In this document: piece by piece, positions 50,478 through 59,779 of the stretch
Position numbering within the stretch: position 1 is the stretch's first letter
Layout of the letters: each line of letters starts with the position of its first letter
Made by a program: the position numbers and the translations under genes
Notes under the pieces: model-generated
Database searches by the model: none
Told to the model about the DNA's origin: nothing
Seen by the model: only the letters and a program-made list of their open reading frames with translations
Source of the DNA: an uncultured Prevotellaceae bacterium
GTDB lineage: Bacteria; Bacteroidota; Bacteroidia; Bacteroidales; Bacteroidaceae
Length of the DNA: 64,000 nucleotides
Direction: 5' to 3'
NCBI GenBank assembly: GCA_902789415.1
Contig: CADAOD010000004.1
Location: 1 to 64,000 of the forward strand

Positions 50478-51254
50478 ATGAGTACAATTATTTATCCTTC
50501 GCCCATTTTTGGGCCTGTTCACAGTCGCCGACTGGGCATTTCGCTCGGTATCAACCTGTTGCCAGCCGACGGCAAGGTATGCAGTTTCGACTGCATTTAT
50601 TGCGAGTGTGGTTTTAACGAGGACCATCGCCCCACCCTGCCCATGCCTACACGTCAGGAGGTAGCCGAGAAACTCGAGGTTAAGTTGCAGCAGATGGCGA
50701 CCGACGGAAAGTTGCCCGATGTGCTAACCTTTGCCGGTAATGGCGAGCCCACCTGCCATCCACATTTTGCCGAGATTATCGATGATGTCATCCGTCTGCG
50801 TAATCAGTATTGCCCCCAAGCCAAGGTGTCGGTACTCAGCAATTCTACCATGATTCACCGTCAGCAGGTACACGACGCGCTGATGAAGGTAGATAACAAC
50901 ATTTTAAAACTCGATACCGTTGATCCTTTATATATTAATAAGGTAGATCATCCCAACGGCACCTACGATGTAGCCCAGATTATCGACCGTTTGAAAGCCT
51001 TTAACGGTCATGTGATTATCCAGACGATGTTTATGCGCGGCCAGTGCCAAGGCGAGAGTGTGGATAACACCGGCGAGGAATACGTAGTCCCCTGGTTAGA
51101 AGCCGTTAAAGCCATCAAGCCCCAGCAGGTGATGATTTACACCATCGACCGCGAGACACCCGCCCAAGGCTTAGAGAAAGCCACCCACGAGCAACTCGAC
51201 GCCATCCGCGACCGCGTCATCGCCGCCGGCATCCCCTGCACCGCATCGTATTAA
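50478..51254 (+). CDS. radical SAM protein
   Basis: 258 residues. The cluster motif is CSFDCIYCECG (Cx3Cx2C), near residues 34-41, followed by TFAGNGEPTCHPHF, typical of a COG0731-like radical SAM domain (Wyosine-synthase-like relatives). It would bind a 4Fe-4S cluster and make a 5'-deoxyadenosyl radical. The conserved start MSTIIYPSPIFGPVHSRRLG matches the family. The reaction is unknown. A strong terminator follows. Confidence 0.85.
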   Translation: MSTIIYPSPIFGPVHSRRLGISLGINLLPADGKVCSFDCIYCECGFNEDHRPTLPMPTRQEVAEKLEVKLQQMATDGKLPDVLTFAGNGEPTCHPHFAEIIDDVIRLRNQYCPQAKVSVLSNSTMIHRQQVHDALMKVDNNILKLDTVDPLYINKVDHPNGTYDVAQIIDRLKAFNGHVIIQTMFMRGQCQGESVDNTGEEYVVPWLEAVKAIKPQQVMIYTIDRETPAQGLEKATHEQLDAIRDRVIAAGIPCTASY

Positions 51255-51272
51255 GATTTAGGATAATAGCCA

Positions 51273-51312
51273 TAAAAAAAAATCCCTCAGCTTGTGATGA
51301 GCTGAGGGATTT
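51273..51312. terminator. bidirectional terminator between radical SAM and lpxA
   Basis: AAATCCCTCAGCT (51280-51292) pairs perfectly with AGCTGAGGGATTT (51300-51312) around 7 nt. The A run 51273-51281 gives a 9-U tract for the leftward lpxA transcript; the rightward side ends TTTGTTTATTT. Confidence 0.93.
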
Positions 51313-51314
51313 GT

Positions 51315-52094
51315 TTATTTACACATGATACCGCGTTTGGTATTCTCAAGGAATGTGACGATGTTGCGGATTTCAGGGCCGTCGGGCACCTGTTCCTTAA
51401 TCTGATTGATGACATCAAACACACTCGTCTTTCCATGGAACAGCAGACGATAGGCATTGGCAATATGCTTCTGCACTTTGGGGTCTATCTCCGCATAATT
51501 CATCATCGTGGTGTTAGGACCTCCATATTCCATGGGCGAACCACCGGCAATCACATAGGGAGGCACATCATGCGAGAAAGTGCATCCTGCCTGAATAAGT
51601 GACAGGTCGCCAGCACGGGTATTGGCATTCTGGATGGCACCAGAAGAGAAAATAACACCATTGCCAATCTCACAGTCGCCAGCAATCTTAGTGCCATAAC
51701 CAAACACACAGTTATTACCCACCACTGTATCATGACTGATATGAGTTCCCTCAAGCAGGAAGTTATGACTGCCTATCTTGGTAACACCATCCTTGTTGGT
51801 ACCACGGTTGATAACCACATTCTCACGAATCACGTTGTTATCGCCAATCTCCACATACGACTTGGCACCACGGAAGTTGAAATCCTGAGGCAGAGCCGCA
51901 ATAACAGAACCTTGATGGATCTTATTGCTCTTACCGATACGTGAACCGTCGAGGATGCTTACGAAGGGGAAGATAATGCAGTTGTCACCTATCACAACAT
52001 CGTCTTCGATATATACGAAGGGGAATATCTTACAGTTGTCGCCAATCTTCGCCTTGGGCGATATCTCAGCTTTTGGACTTATTTCACTTGCCAT
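51315..52094 (-). CDS. lpxA: LpxA-type acyl-ACP--UDP-GlcNAc O-acyltransferase
   Basis: 259 residues. A left-handed beta-helix of hexapeptide repeats (from AEISPKAKIGDNCKI to CEIGNGVIFS), with the catalytic-His region LLEGTHISHDTVVGNN, and a C-terminal helical domain (NAYRLLFHGKTSVF). It starts lipid A synthesis. It follows the RND outer-membrane factor gene by 33 nt, so it may be co-expressed with efflux genes; normally lpxA sits elsewhere with lpxC, so this may be an additional copy. Confidence 0.88.
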   Translation of the reverse strand: MASEISPKAEISPKAKIGDNCKIFPFVYIEDDVVIGDNCIIFPFVSILDGSRIGKSNKIHQGSVIAALPQDFNFRGAKSYVEIGDNNVIRENVVINRGTNKDGVTKIGSHNFLLEGTHISHDTVVGNNCVFGYGTKIAGDCEIGNGVIFSSGAIQNANTRAGDLSLIQAGCTFSHDVPPYVIAGGSPMEYGGPNTTMMNYAEIDPKVQKHIANAYRLLFHGKTSVFDVINQIKEQVPDGPEIRNIVTFLENTKRGIMCK

Positions 52095-52127
52095 AACTAT
52101 TCACTATTCTTAGTTCAACATACATTA

Positions 52128-53507
52128 TTACTTCGCACCACCGCCAAGGGCCTGATAAAGACTTACTACAGCTTGCATCTTTGAGAGCTGATCAGCAACT
52201 TCGCTTATCTCCGCATTAAGCAGATTACTCTGGGCAGTGATAACCTCAAGGTAGGTGGTATTGCTTGACGACTCCATCAATCTCTTGGTATCCTCAACAT
52301 TCTTCTGCAATACAGCCACACGCTTACCATCAAGCTCAGCCTTCTGACTATAAGAATTGTAGGCTACGAGAGCATTAGAAACCTCGTTACCTGCTTTATA
52401 GATAGAGTTCTGCCAAGTGTTATAGGCCTGTTCGTACTGCATCTTTGCCACCTTCAGGCCTGCCACAATCTGTCCGTGCTGGAAGATAGGCTGAACCAGT
52501 GAACCTACAGCAGAGAGGAGCCACTTTCCTGGATTTACCATGCCATTATTGTTGGTAAAGGCAGCAGTACCAGTGATGGTAATGTTCGGATAGAAGCGGC
52601 TTCGAGCAGTCTCAACATCGTAGAAGCACTGTGCCAGTGCCATCTCATTGGCATGAACATCTGCACGATTAGCCAGCATCTGAATACCTACACCTGTAGC
52701 AAACTCAGCAGGCAGATTCTGCTCGGCAAAATTTCCACGAGGAATGGCCTGACCTGGCTGTCCCAACAACAGCGAGAGAGAATTCTCGGTCTCACGCATC
52801 TGGCGCTGCAGATCGACATGCTGTGCCTGAACCTGATAATAGGCAGCCTCGGCACTCTGTACAGCCGTAGAGCGATAACCTGCACGGTTCTCATGCATGA
52901 ACTGCATCTTCTCCCAAGTCTCCTTGGTGAGCTGCTCCATGTCGGTCACAATCTCCAGCTGACGGTCAATCATGAGCAGGGTATAATATAGATTAGCTAT
53001 ACCAGAGATGATATTAGTCTTTACTACCGTCTGATAATCCTTTGTGGCGATGAGCTGCATCTGAGCAGAACGCTTAGCACTGAGCAAGTTGCCAAACAGA
53101 TCAACATTCCAGCTGGCTGATACTGGCAGCTGATAAGCCTTTGTGGCAGCAGCACCGTCGAATGAGGTGAGTGTGCCCTGAGGGCTCAGAGCTACAGATG
53201 GCAAGAAAGCCAGTTTGGCTACCTTCAGCGCCTCATTAACCATCTTCACATTCAAGGCTGCATTGAGCAGGTCGGGATTATTATCCAATCCCTGCTGGAT
53301 AAGTGCCTGCAACTGCGGATCGGTAAATACCGTGCGCCAAGGCAGATTGCCGAAAGAGGTTGTGTCCTGCACGGCCAGGGTGTCGGTGAGCGACTGTGTG
53401 TCGCGCACCAATCCCTTCGTGTCCACATCAGGACGCTCGTACTTATTATAGAGTCCGCAACTTGACAACAGCACTGCTGCAGACATCATGATCATTATCT
53501 TCTTCAT
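52128..53507 (-). CDS. TolC-family outer-membrane efflux lipoprotein
   Basis: 459 residues from the ATG at 53507. Lipobox LLSSCGLYNKY. Two repeats of the OEP fold: helices with the patterns AALNVKMVNEALKVA and AQSNLLNAEISEVADQL, as in the NodT/OprM class. It forms the exit duct for the RND pump encoded just upstream (1 nt gap). Confidence 0.92.
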   Translation of the reverse strand: MKKIMIMMSAAVLLSSCGLYNKYERPDVDTKGLVRDTQSLTDTLAVQDTTSFGNLPWRTVFTDPQLQALIQQGLDNNPDLLNAALNVKMVNEALKVAKLAFLPSVALSPQGTLTSFDGAAATKAYQLPVSASWNVDLFGNLLSAKRSAQMQLIATKDYQTVVKTNIISGIANLYYTLLMIDRQLEIVTDMEQLTKETWEKMQFMHENRAGYRSTAVQSAEAAYYQVQAQHVDLQRQMRETENSLSLLLGQPGQAIPRGNFAEQNLPAEFATGVGIQMLANRADVHANEMALAQCFYDVETARSRFYPNITITGTAAFTNNNGMVNPGKWLLSAVGSLVQPIFQHGQIVAGLKVAKMQYEQAYNTWQNSIYKAGNEVSNALVAYNSYSQKAELDGKRVAVLQKNVEDTKRLMESSSNTTYLEVITAQSNLLNAEISEVADQLSKMQAVVSLYQALGGGAK

Positions 53508-53508
53508 A

Positions 53509-56500
53509 TTATTTCTCAATCTCATAATCTACTGGTTTAGAATGTGCATACTGAGCCAGCTCGGCTGCCACCTCAGCGTTCTCCTCATCCTCGAACTTGA
53601 TCGGGCTGATCTTCTCCTGGATAGACTGGAAGATGACGAACAGTGTGGGCACGACAAACAGCTGCAACAGCGTACCTATCAACATACCACCCACGGCAGC
53701 GGCACCCAGTGTCTGGTTACCATTCTTACCTACACCGCTGGCAAACATCATTGGCAGCAGACCGATAACCATGGCCAGTGAGGTCATCAGGATAGGACGC
53801 AGACGGGCTGCAGCACCCAGCACGGCCGACCAACTGATGGCCATACCCGTCTGGCGGCGCTCAAGTGCGAACTGCACAATCAGGATAGCGTTTTTAGCCA
53901 ACAGACCAATCAGCATGATGAGCGAGATCTGCATGTAGATATCGTTAGCATGACCGAACATCTGTGTGAACAAGAAACAGCCTGCCAGTCCGAAAGGTAC
54001 AGAGAGTACTACCGACAGCGGCAGCACATACGACTCATACTGTGCCGACAAAATGAGATAGATGAACACGAAACAGAGCAGGAAGATGATACCTGTGGTA
54101 TTTGAAGCCTTAGCCTCCTCACGTGTCAGACCTGAATAGTCGTAGGTATAACCCGAAGGCAACATCTGCTTTCCTACCTCATCAATGGCTTTCAGCGCCT
54201 CACCGGTAGAATAGCCGTTGGCCACCGTACCTGTTACGTTGATAGAGGTGAACAGGTTGAAGCGGTTGATGTTCATAGGACCATAGACACGCTCCAGATT
54301 ACAGAACTCCTGGATGGGCGACATGCCGGCGGGAGTGCGTACATATATACTATTAAGCGACTCAGGCGTCATACGCGACTCAGGCGAACCCTGAATCATC
54401 ACACGGTAGAGCTTACCAAACGAATTGAAGTTAGAGCCATACAGACCACCATAGTATCCCTGCAGAGTGGTGAGCACAGTGGTTGGCGAGATGCCAGCCT
54501 GCTTACACTTGGCCACATCCACGTGAACCATGTACTGAGGATAACCTGGGTTATAAGATGTCTGAGCAGTCTGGAACTCAGGACGCTTGTTGAGCTCGGC
54601 CAGGAAGTCCTTCACTACACCGAAGAACTTGTTCAGGTCGCCACCAGTACGGTCCTGCATCACCAGCGAAATACCCGAGTTGGCAGAGAATCCAGGAATC
54701 ATTGGGGGCGCGAATGCCAGGATCTGAGCATCCTTAATCTGGGCTGTCTTGATGAATATCTGTGCTATCACACCTGTGGCATCATAAGGATTGATGAAGA
54801 AGCGATAGATACCATCGCCCTGCCACAAACCAGAGAGTTTCCACCAGAATCCTTTCTGACGCTCCTCGAAGGGCTTCAGCTTGATGATAAACGTACCCTG
54901 GTCAGAACCAGCACCTGCAATAAAGTTATAACCCTGAACCATCTCACGGTTCTTGATAGCAGGAATCTGCGACAGGATAGAATCAACCTGCAGCACGACC
55001 TCTTTGGTACGAGCCTCGGAAGTGGCAGGAGGCATAGAGATGGTACAGAACAGCGTACCAGTATCCTCATCGGGCACCAGACCAGTCTTGGTAGTCACGA
55101 AGGTAACAGCCAGCACGATGATACCCACAACGACCGTACCGATAATGGCCAATGGCTTGCGCACCAGTTTCTCGAGAATACCACGGTATTTAGCGGTTGT
55201 GGTTTCGAAAGCCACGTTGAACGACTGGTGGAAACGATCCACGCGCGACATCTTCTTTTCGTGACCATCCTTATCGTGAGGTTTCAGGAACACAGCACAC
55301 AAGGCTGGCGACAGTGTCAAGGCGTTCAGCGCAGAGATGATAATACTGATAGCCATGGTTACACCGAACTCGCGATAGAAAGTACCCGAAGTACCACCGA
55401 TGAACGATACAGGCACGAACACAGCTGCCATTACCAGTGTAATAGAGATGATAGCGCCCGAGATTTCATTCATGGCATCGATAGAGGCAGTAAGCGAACT
55501 CTTATACCCCTGGTCGAGTTTGGCATGCACCGCCTCGACCACCACGATGGCATCATCCACCACGATGGCGATAGCCAGCAGCAAGGCCGAGAGCACCAGC
55601 AGGTTGATAGAGAATCCCATCACATTGAGGAAGAAGAAAGTACCCACCAGTGATACAGGAACGGCAATCAGCGGGATGAGCGTAGAGCGTATATCCTGCA
55701 GGAAGATATACACTACGAGGAACACCAGTGCCAATGTCATGAAGAGCGTGAACACCACCTCCTCGATAGAGGCATACAGGAACTCGGTAACATCATAGTT
55801 AACCTTGTATACCATGCCCGGCGGCATCAGTTTCTTCTGCGACTCGAGCTCAGCCTTCACCTCCTTGGCTATCTGGTTGGCATTAGAGCCAGCCACCTGT
55901 TGAACCATCGTCATCACAGAAGGAATACCATTGTTTTTCATCGATACCGAGTAGCCCTGACCACCCAGTTCAATCTTGGCCACATCCTTCAGTTTCAGAG
56001 TCTGACCATTGGCATCGCTCTTGATGACGATATTGCCAAACTCCTCGGCCGTTCTGAAACGCCCCGTATAGCGCATGGCATACTCATAGGCCACATTGTC
56101 TGACTGCTGACCGAAGTTACCAGGTGCCGCCTCGACATTCTGTTCAGCCAGCACACCAGTAATATCGCTTGGCATCAGGCTGTACTGCTTCATCACCTCC
56201 GGCTTCAGCCATATACGCATGGCATAAGTCTTCTCTGAGAAGCTCGACGCATCACCCACGCCCTCGATACGCTTCAGGGCTGGAATAATATTGATGGCAT
56301 TATAGTTGGTAAGGAACTCATCGTCATAACGACCATCAGAGGTAAGCGAGTACATGATGACCTGTGACGACTGACGCTTTACCACGCGCACACCAATCTG
56401 GTTAACCTCGGAAGGCAGCAGGGCTGTGGCCTGCGACACACGGTTCTGCACGTTAACCGCACACATATCAGGATTGATGCCCTGACGGAACATCACCTGA

Positions 56501-56769
56501 ATCATAGCCGAGCCTGGCGAAGCTGTAGAAGTGATGTAGTCCATGCCCTCAACACCGTTGATACTCTCCTCAAGCGGTGTCACCACGGCATTTTTCACAG
56601 TCTCAGCATCGGCACCAGGGTAGCTGGCAATCACCATAATATTTGGTGGTGCAATATTGGGGTACTGCTCAATAGGCAGCGACACCAGTCCGATAAAACC
56701 CAGCAGTACGATGAGGATAGAGATCACCGTCGAAAGTACCGGGCGTTTTATAAAATTCGTAAAAGTCAT
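53509..56769 (-). CDS. RND efflux transporter (HAE1 family)
   Basis: 1086 residues, twelve transmembrane helices with two large periplasmic loops. The N-terminus MTFTNFIKRPVLSTVISIL and the proton-relay Asp pair in IAIVVDDAIVVVEAVHA (helix 4) are those of AcrB/MexB-type pumps. It exports drugs, dyes or detergents using the proton gradient. A middle gene of the operon: upstream the membrane fusion protein, downstream the outer-membrane factor. Confidence 0.95.
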   Translation of the reverse strand: MTFTNFIKRPVLSTVISILIVLLGFIGLVSLPIEQYPNIAPPNIMVIASYPGADAETVKNAVVTPLEESINGVEGMDYITSTASPGSAMIQVMFRQGINPDMCAVNVQNRVSQATALLPSEVNQIGVRVVKRQSSQVIMYSLTSDGRYDDEFLTNYNAINIIPALKRIEGVGDASSFSEKTYAMRIWLKPEVMKQYSLMPSDITGVLAEQNVEAAPGNFGQQSDNVAYEYAMRYTGRFRTAEEFGNIVIKSDANGQTLKLKDVAKIELGGQGYSVSMKNNGIPSVMTMVQQVAGSNANQIAKEVKAELESQKKLMPPGMVYKVNYDVTEFLYASIEEVVFTLFMTLALVFLVVYIFLQDIRSTLIPLIAVPVSLVGTFFFLNVMGFSINLLVLSALLLAIAIVVDDAIVVVEAVHAKLDQGYKSSLTASIDAMNEISGAIISITLVMAAVFVPVSFIGGTSGTFYREFGVTMAISIIISALNALTLSPALCAVFLKPHDKDGHEKKMSRVDRFHQSFNVAFETTTAKYRGILEKLVRKPLAIIGTVVVGIIVLAVTFVTTKTGLVPDEDTGTLFCTISMPPATSEARTKEVVLQVDSILSQIPAIKNREMVQGYNFIAGAGSDQGTFIIKLKPFEERQKGFWWKLSGLWQGDGIYRFFINPYDATGVIAQIFIKTAQIKDAQILAFAPPMIPGFSANSGISLVMQDRTGGDLNKFFGVVKDFLAELNKRPEFQTAQTSYNPGYPQYMVHVDVAKCKQAGISPTTVLTTLQGYYGGLYGSNFNSFGKLYRVMIQGSPESRMTPESLNSIYVRTPAGMSPIQEFCNLERVYGPMNINRFNLFTSINVTGTVANGYSTGEALKAIDEVGKQMLPSGYTYDYSGLTREEAKASNTTGIIFLLCFVFIYLILSAQYESYVLPLSVVLSVPFGLAGCFLFTQMFGHANDIYMQISLIMLIGLLAKNAILIVQFALERRQTGMAISWSAVLGAAARLRPILMTSLAMVIGLLPMMFASGVGKNGNQTLGAAAVGGMLIGTLLQLFVVPTLFVIFQSIQEKISPIKFEDEENAEVAAELAQYAHSKPVDYEIEK

Positions 56770-56770
56770 T

Positions 56771-56803
56771 ATTTCTTAACTCTTAATTCTTAACTCTTAA
56801 TTA
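56771..56803. repeat. 7-bp tandem array between the fusion protein and RND genes
   Basis: ATTTCTT, AACTCTT, AATTCTT, AACTCTT, AATTA. It fills the gap exactly from the fusion protein's stop codon (56803-56801) to the RND start codon. Confidence 0.88.
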
Positions 56804-57976
56804 CTTCATAGCACCAACGATGTCACCGGCAGTCATAGCCTTAGCCTGCTCGTCGATCTTCTGCTGGTAGCGCTCAGGGGTGATAGGGACGATCTCCATA
56901 CCATCGGTGAGTTTGGTAATTCCATTGGAAACATACTTATCACCAGGCTTCAAACCTGTGGTAACCACATAGTTCATACCGTCGTTCTGTGGCGCAACGG
57001 TAATCTCGCTGTACTTCACCTTATTATCGGCACCCAGCAGGTAAACAAACTTCTTGTTCTGTACCTCAGAAACAGCCGACTGAGGGATGATGATAGCTGA
57101 TGAAGTGCTGTGAGGAATAACGATAGCACCCGAACCACCACTCTTCAGCACACGCTGAGGATTCTGGAACAGGGCAATCATCTGTACCGAACCGGTAGCA
57201 GCATCAATCACACCGCTCATCTTGGTTACAGTACCATCCAGATTATACAAAGTACCATCGGCCAGCTTGAGCTTAACTGGTGGGAACTTTGATACGGCAG
57301 CGTTCTGACCACCTTCGCCCTTGCTCATCTCGAGGGCATCCTTCTCGGTTACCGAGAAATAAACCTCCATCGACGAGTTGTTTGATACGGTAGTGAGCAC
57401 ATTACCAGTGCTTACCAGAGCACCTACTTTATAAGGCAGAGTACCAACTACACCTGCAGCGGGACTCTTCACATAGCAGTAGCTCAGCATCTCCTTATTC
57501 GATGCCAACAGAGCCTCAGCCTGAGCTACCGATGCCTTGGCCTGCTCGTACTGATTGGTGGCCTGCTGCAACTCAAAGTCACCAATCACACCATTCTCGT
57601 GCAACTTCTGTGCGTTCTCATAGCTCAGCTTGGCAGTATTGAGCGAAGCCTTTGCTGTATTTACGCTAGCCTGTGCCTGGCGCACCTGAGCCTGATAGGT
57701 TACGTTATCAATCACAAACAACACCTGTCCAGCGCTCACAGTCTGACCTTCCTTCACGTTAACCTGAGTAATGAATCCAGCCACCTTTGGACTAATCTGT
57801 ACATCCTGCACACCCTTGATGGTTGCGGGGTAAGTGGTCTGGGTTGTAGAACTCTGAGTACCTACCTCAACTACAGGGTACTCGTTGTCGCCAAAATTGG
57901 GGCGACCACCGCCACCACCGCATGACGACAAGATCAGCGATGCAACGGTCATTACCAAAAACATTCTTTTCTTCAT
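56801..57976 (-). CDS. RND periplasmic adaptor (membrane fusion lipoprotein)
   Basis: 391 residues from the ATG at 57976. Lipobox LILSSCGGGG. Barrel-sandwich parts (ISPKVAGFITQVNVKEGQTV, VKSPAAGVVGTLPYKVG) flank a coiled-coil hairpin (~85-150), then beta-barrel and MP domains. It links the RND pump with the outer-membrane factor. A long perfect hairpin lies at its promoter. Confidence 0.94.
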   Translation of the reverse strand: MKKRMFLVMTVASLILSSCGGGGGRPNFGDNEYPVVEVGTQSSTTQTTYPATIKGVQDVQISPKVAGFITQVNVKEGQTVSAGQVLFVIDNVTYQAQVRQAQASVNTAKASLNTAKLSYENAQKLHENGVIGDFELQQATNQYEQAKASVAQAEALLASNKEMLSYCYVKSPAAGVVGTLPYKVGALVSTGNVLTTVSNNSSMEVYFSVTEKDALEMSKGEGGQNAAVSKFPPVKLKLADGTLYNLDGTVTKMSGVIDAATGSVQMIALFQNPQRVLKSGGSGAIVIPHSTSSAIIIPQSAVSEVQNKKFVYLLGADNKVKYSEITVAPQNDGMNYVVTTGLKPGDKYVSNGITKLTDGMEIVPITPERYQQKIDEQAKAMTAGDIVGAMK

Positions 57977-58015
57977 ACTAACTATCATGTATCTAATTTA
58001 ATCCAAACACAATTC

Positions 58016-58054
58016 AACCCGAAAACTTTGCGTATTACGCGCGGTTTTCGGGTT
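58016..58054. promoter_or_regulatory. 39-bp palindrome at the efflux operon promoter
   Basis: AACCCGAAAAC (58016-58026) and GTTTTCGGGTT (58044-58054) pair perfectly, with an inner GCGT/ACGC. It abuts the -7 box and overlaps the start of transcription. No T run follows, so it is not a standard terminator; it may be an operator for a dimeric repressor or an mRNA-leader hairpin. Confidence 0.7.
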
Positions 58055-58055
58055 G

Positions 58056-58063
58056 CAAAGATA
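58056..58063 (-). promoter_or_regulatory. -7 element of the efflux operon
   Basis: Minus-strand TATCTTTG, ~80 nt before the fusion protein start. Confidence 0.6.
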
Positions 58064-58150
58064 CGAAAATTATATCTTACGATATATTCTTCTGAATAAA
58101 CTTTTAACGTTTATTGCCTATAGCCTATAGAGCAACGCATTTTTTAACAT

Positions 58151-58615
58151 TTAGAATGGGAATACCAAACCAACATTCAGTGTGCTATGACCATCGTACT
58201 GAGTTTTGTAGCAGTACTCGCACTTAAACGAGAGATTGGGGTTGAGAGGGTACTCCATACCACAACCAATGTTAAGACCGAGCTTAGAATCGCTACCCTC
58301 ATCGTAGCTCCAACCCATGACGTTCAAACCCGCCAGAGGATATACTGTGAACTTGCTGTTAGCGATATGGAACAGGTACTCTACGTTGATGTTGGGGTTC
58401 CACATGCTCACGTGATCCTTGTTGAAGAAGTAGTCGAACTGAGCTACACCACGAACATTCTCAGCAAACTCGTAGCCAATATTGGCACCGATACCACAGT
58501 TGTTAGGTGAGTCGAGCAAGTAATTGAAATGACCGCTGATAGTGGTCTTACCAACTTGTGCATACGATGCTACACTCAGCATCAGGGCACAGATTCCCAT
58601 TACAATCTTTTTCAT
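58151..58615 (-). CDS. small outer-membrane beta-barrel protein
   Basis: 154 residues. Signal peptide MKKIVMGICALMLSVASYAQ; then about eight amphipathic strands (HFNYLL, GIGANIGYEF, VRGVAQFDYFF, NVGLVFPF at the end), typical of an OmpA/OmpX-like eight-strand barrel. Function unknown; it may be an OMP_b-brl-type protein. Transcribed alone from the promoter at 58651-58658. Confidence 0.82.
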   Translation of the reverse strand: MKKIVMGICALMLSVASYAQVGKTTISGHFNYLLDSPNNCGIGANIGYEFAENVRGVAQFDYFFNKDHVSMWNPNINVEYLFHIANSKFTVYPLAGLNVMGWSYDEGSDSKLGLNIGCGMEYPLNPNLSFKCEYCYKTQYDGHSTLNVGLVFPF

Positions 58616-58650
58616 AACTTTTTTGTCTTTTAAGAATTAAATTAATACTA

Positions 58651-58658
58651 CAAAATTA
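58651..58658 (-). promoter_or_regulatory. -7 element of the small barrel gene
   Basis: Minus-strand TAATTTTG, 35 nt before the ATG at 58615. Confidence 0.5.
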
Positions 58659-58663
58659 ATATA

Positions 58664-59743
58664 TCATAGTTTGATATAAATCTTCTTTCGATACAACACG
58701 TAACCGATGGCAAAATTCAGTAGTACAAAGTAAACTGCATAAGCAAACGATGCCCACTTGAGTGGCTCAATCAGCGCATGGATGCCATTATATACCATTT
58801 CGGATACTTCGATATTATTCAACAGAATAGCCAACAGCTCGCTCGATACATACAGGGCCAGGGCATTCACACCGAACACGTGGAAGAAGGTGGTCCAACC
58901 GCTCTTCTTCTGTATGTCAATCACATACATAAGCAGAGCCTGCAACAGCGATGCCAAGCCGCACGTCATCAGTACGTAGCTGGGGCTCCAGATGCGCTTG
59001 TTAAGGGGCAGACCGTAGCTAAGCAGATAACCGCCAATCACACATACAGCGCCCACTACAAACAGGGCAATCACCTTCTGTTCGACCGTCTCGCGTTTGC
59101 GAATCAGCATACCACAATAGAAGCCCAACAGCACGTGAGCTACCGATGAGATGGTACCCATCAAGCCCTCAGGGTCAACCGGACTTTTATGGTAGATATG
59201 ATCGTAGCCAAACAAGTTCAAATCCACCTGTGCCAGCACATTCACATCAGCATCCTCGGCATAGCCGTTACCCAGAATCAGGATAGCGGTATAGATGGCC
59301 AACAAACCGGCAATCACGGGCAGGGTGTACTTGTGATTACAGAACAGCGCAAACAACGATACAATACCATAGCACAAGGCTATGCGTTGCATAACAGCAA
59401 AAATGCGCAGATGTTCGAAACACAGCAGGTCGCCCTCGATGGCATGGTCGAACCAGTTGATAAACAGACCGATAGCAAACAGCAGTACCGTACGCTTAAC
59501 AATGCGACGGATGACCTGTGGGGTTGGCTTGAACTCCGACTTTACCAGCGAGAGATAGCACGAGATACCCATGATAAACAGGAAGAAAGGGAACACCAAA
59601 TCGCAGGGAGTCATGCCGTTCCACTTAGAGTGACGCAGCATCTCGAAGCTCTCGCCCCAGCCGTTGTTTACCAATATCATGCCTGCCACGGTGATACCGC
59701 GGAGAATATCGAGCGACAATAGACGTTGACTATTACTTGCCAT
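58664..59743 (-). CDS. HGSNAT-like/DUF5009 membrane acyltransferase
   Basis: 359 residues, about ten transmembrane helices. The N-terminal pattern RLLSLDILRGITVAGMILVNN and DLVFPFFLFIMGISC are the acyltransferase motifs shared with human heparan-alpha-glucosaminide N-acetyltransferase. The gene follows a GH89 gene (alpha-N-acetylglucosaminidase) by 34 nt. In lysosomes the same two enzymes act one after the other on heparan sulfate. The bacterial acceptor is unknown. Confidence 0.85.
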   Translation of the reverse strand: MASNSQRLLSLDILRGITVAGMILVNNGWGESFEMLRHSKWNGMTPCDLVFPFFLFIMGISCYLSLVKSEFKPTPQVIRRIVKRTVLLFAIGLFINWFDHAIEGDLLCFEHLRIFAVMQRIALCYGIVSLFALFCNHKYTLPVIAGLLAIYTAILILGNGYAEDADVNVLAQVDLNLFGYDHIYHKSPVDPEGLMGTISSVAHVLLGFYCGMLIRKRETVEQKVIALFVVGAVCVIGGYLLSYGLPLNKRIWSPSYVLMTCGLASLLQALLMYVIDIQKKSGWTTFFHVFGVNALALYVSSELLAILLNNIEVSEMVYNGIHALIEPLKWASFAYAVYFVLLNFAIGYVLYRKKIYIKL

Positions 59744-59744
59744 G

Positions 59745-59779
59745 ATACATTAAACATTAAAGATTAAACATTAATGATT
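59745..59779. repeat. 7-bp tandem array between GH89 and acyltransferase genes
   Basis: Five units: ATACATT, AAACATT, AAAGATT, AAACATT, AATGATT. It fills the entire gap and includes two bases of the GH89 stop codon. Confidence 0.88.

Noticed and set aside
54523-55653. 376-codon rightward frame inside the RND gene
   Set aside because: Antisense shadow of a strongly supported transporter; His- and Arg-rich composition unlike its neighbours.
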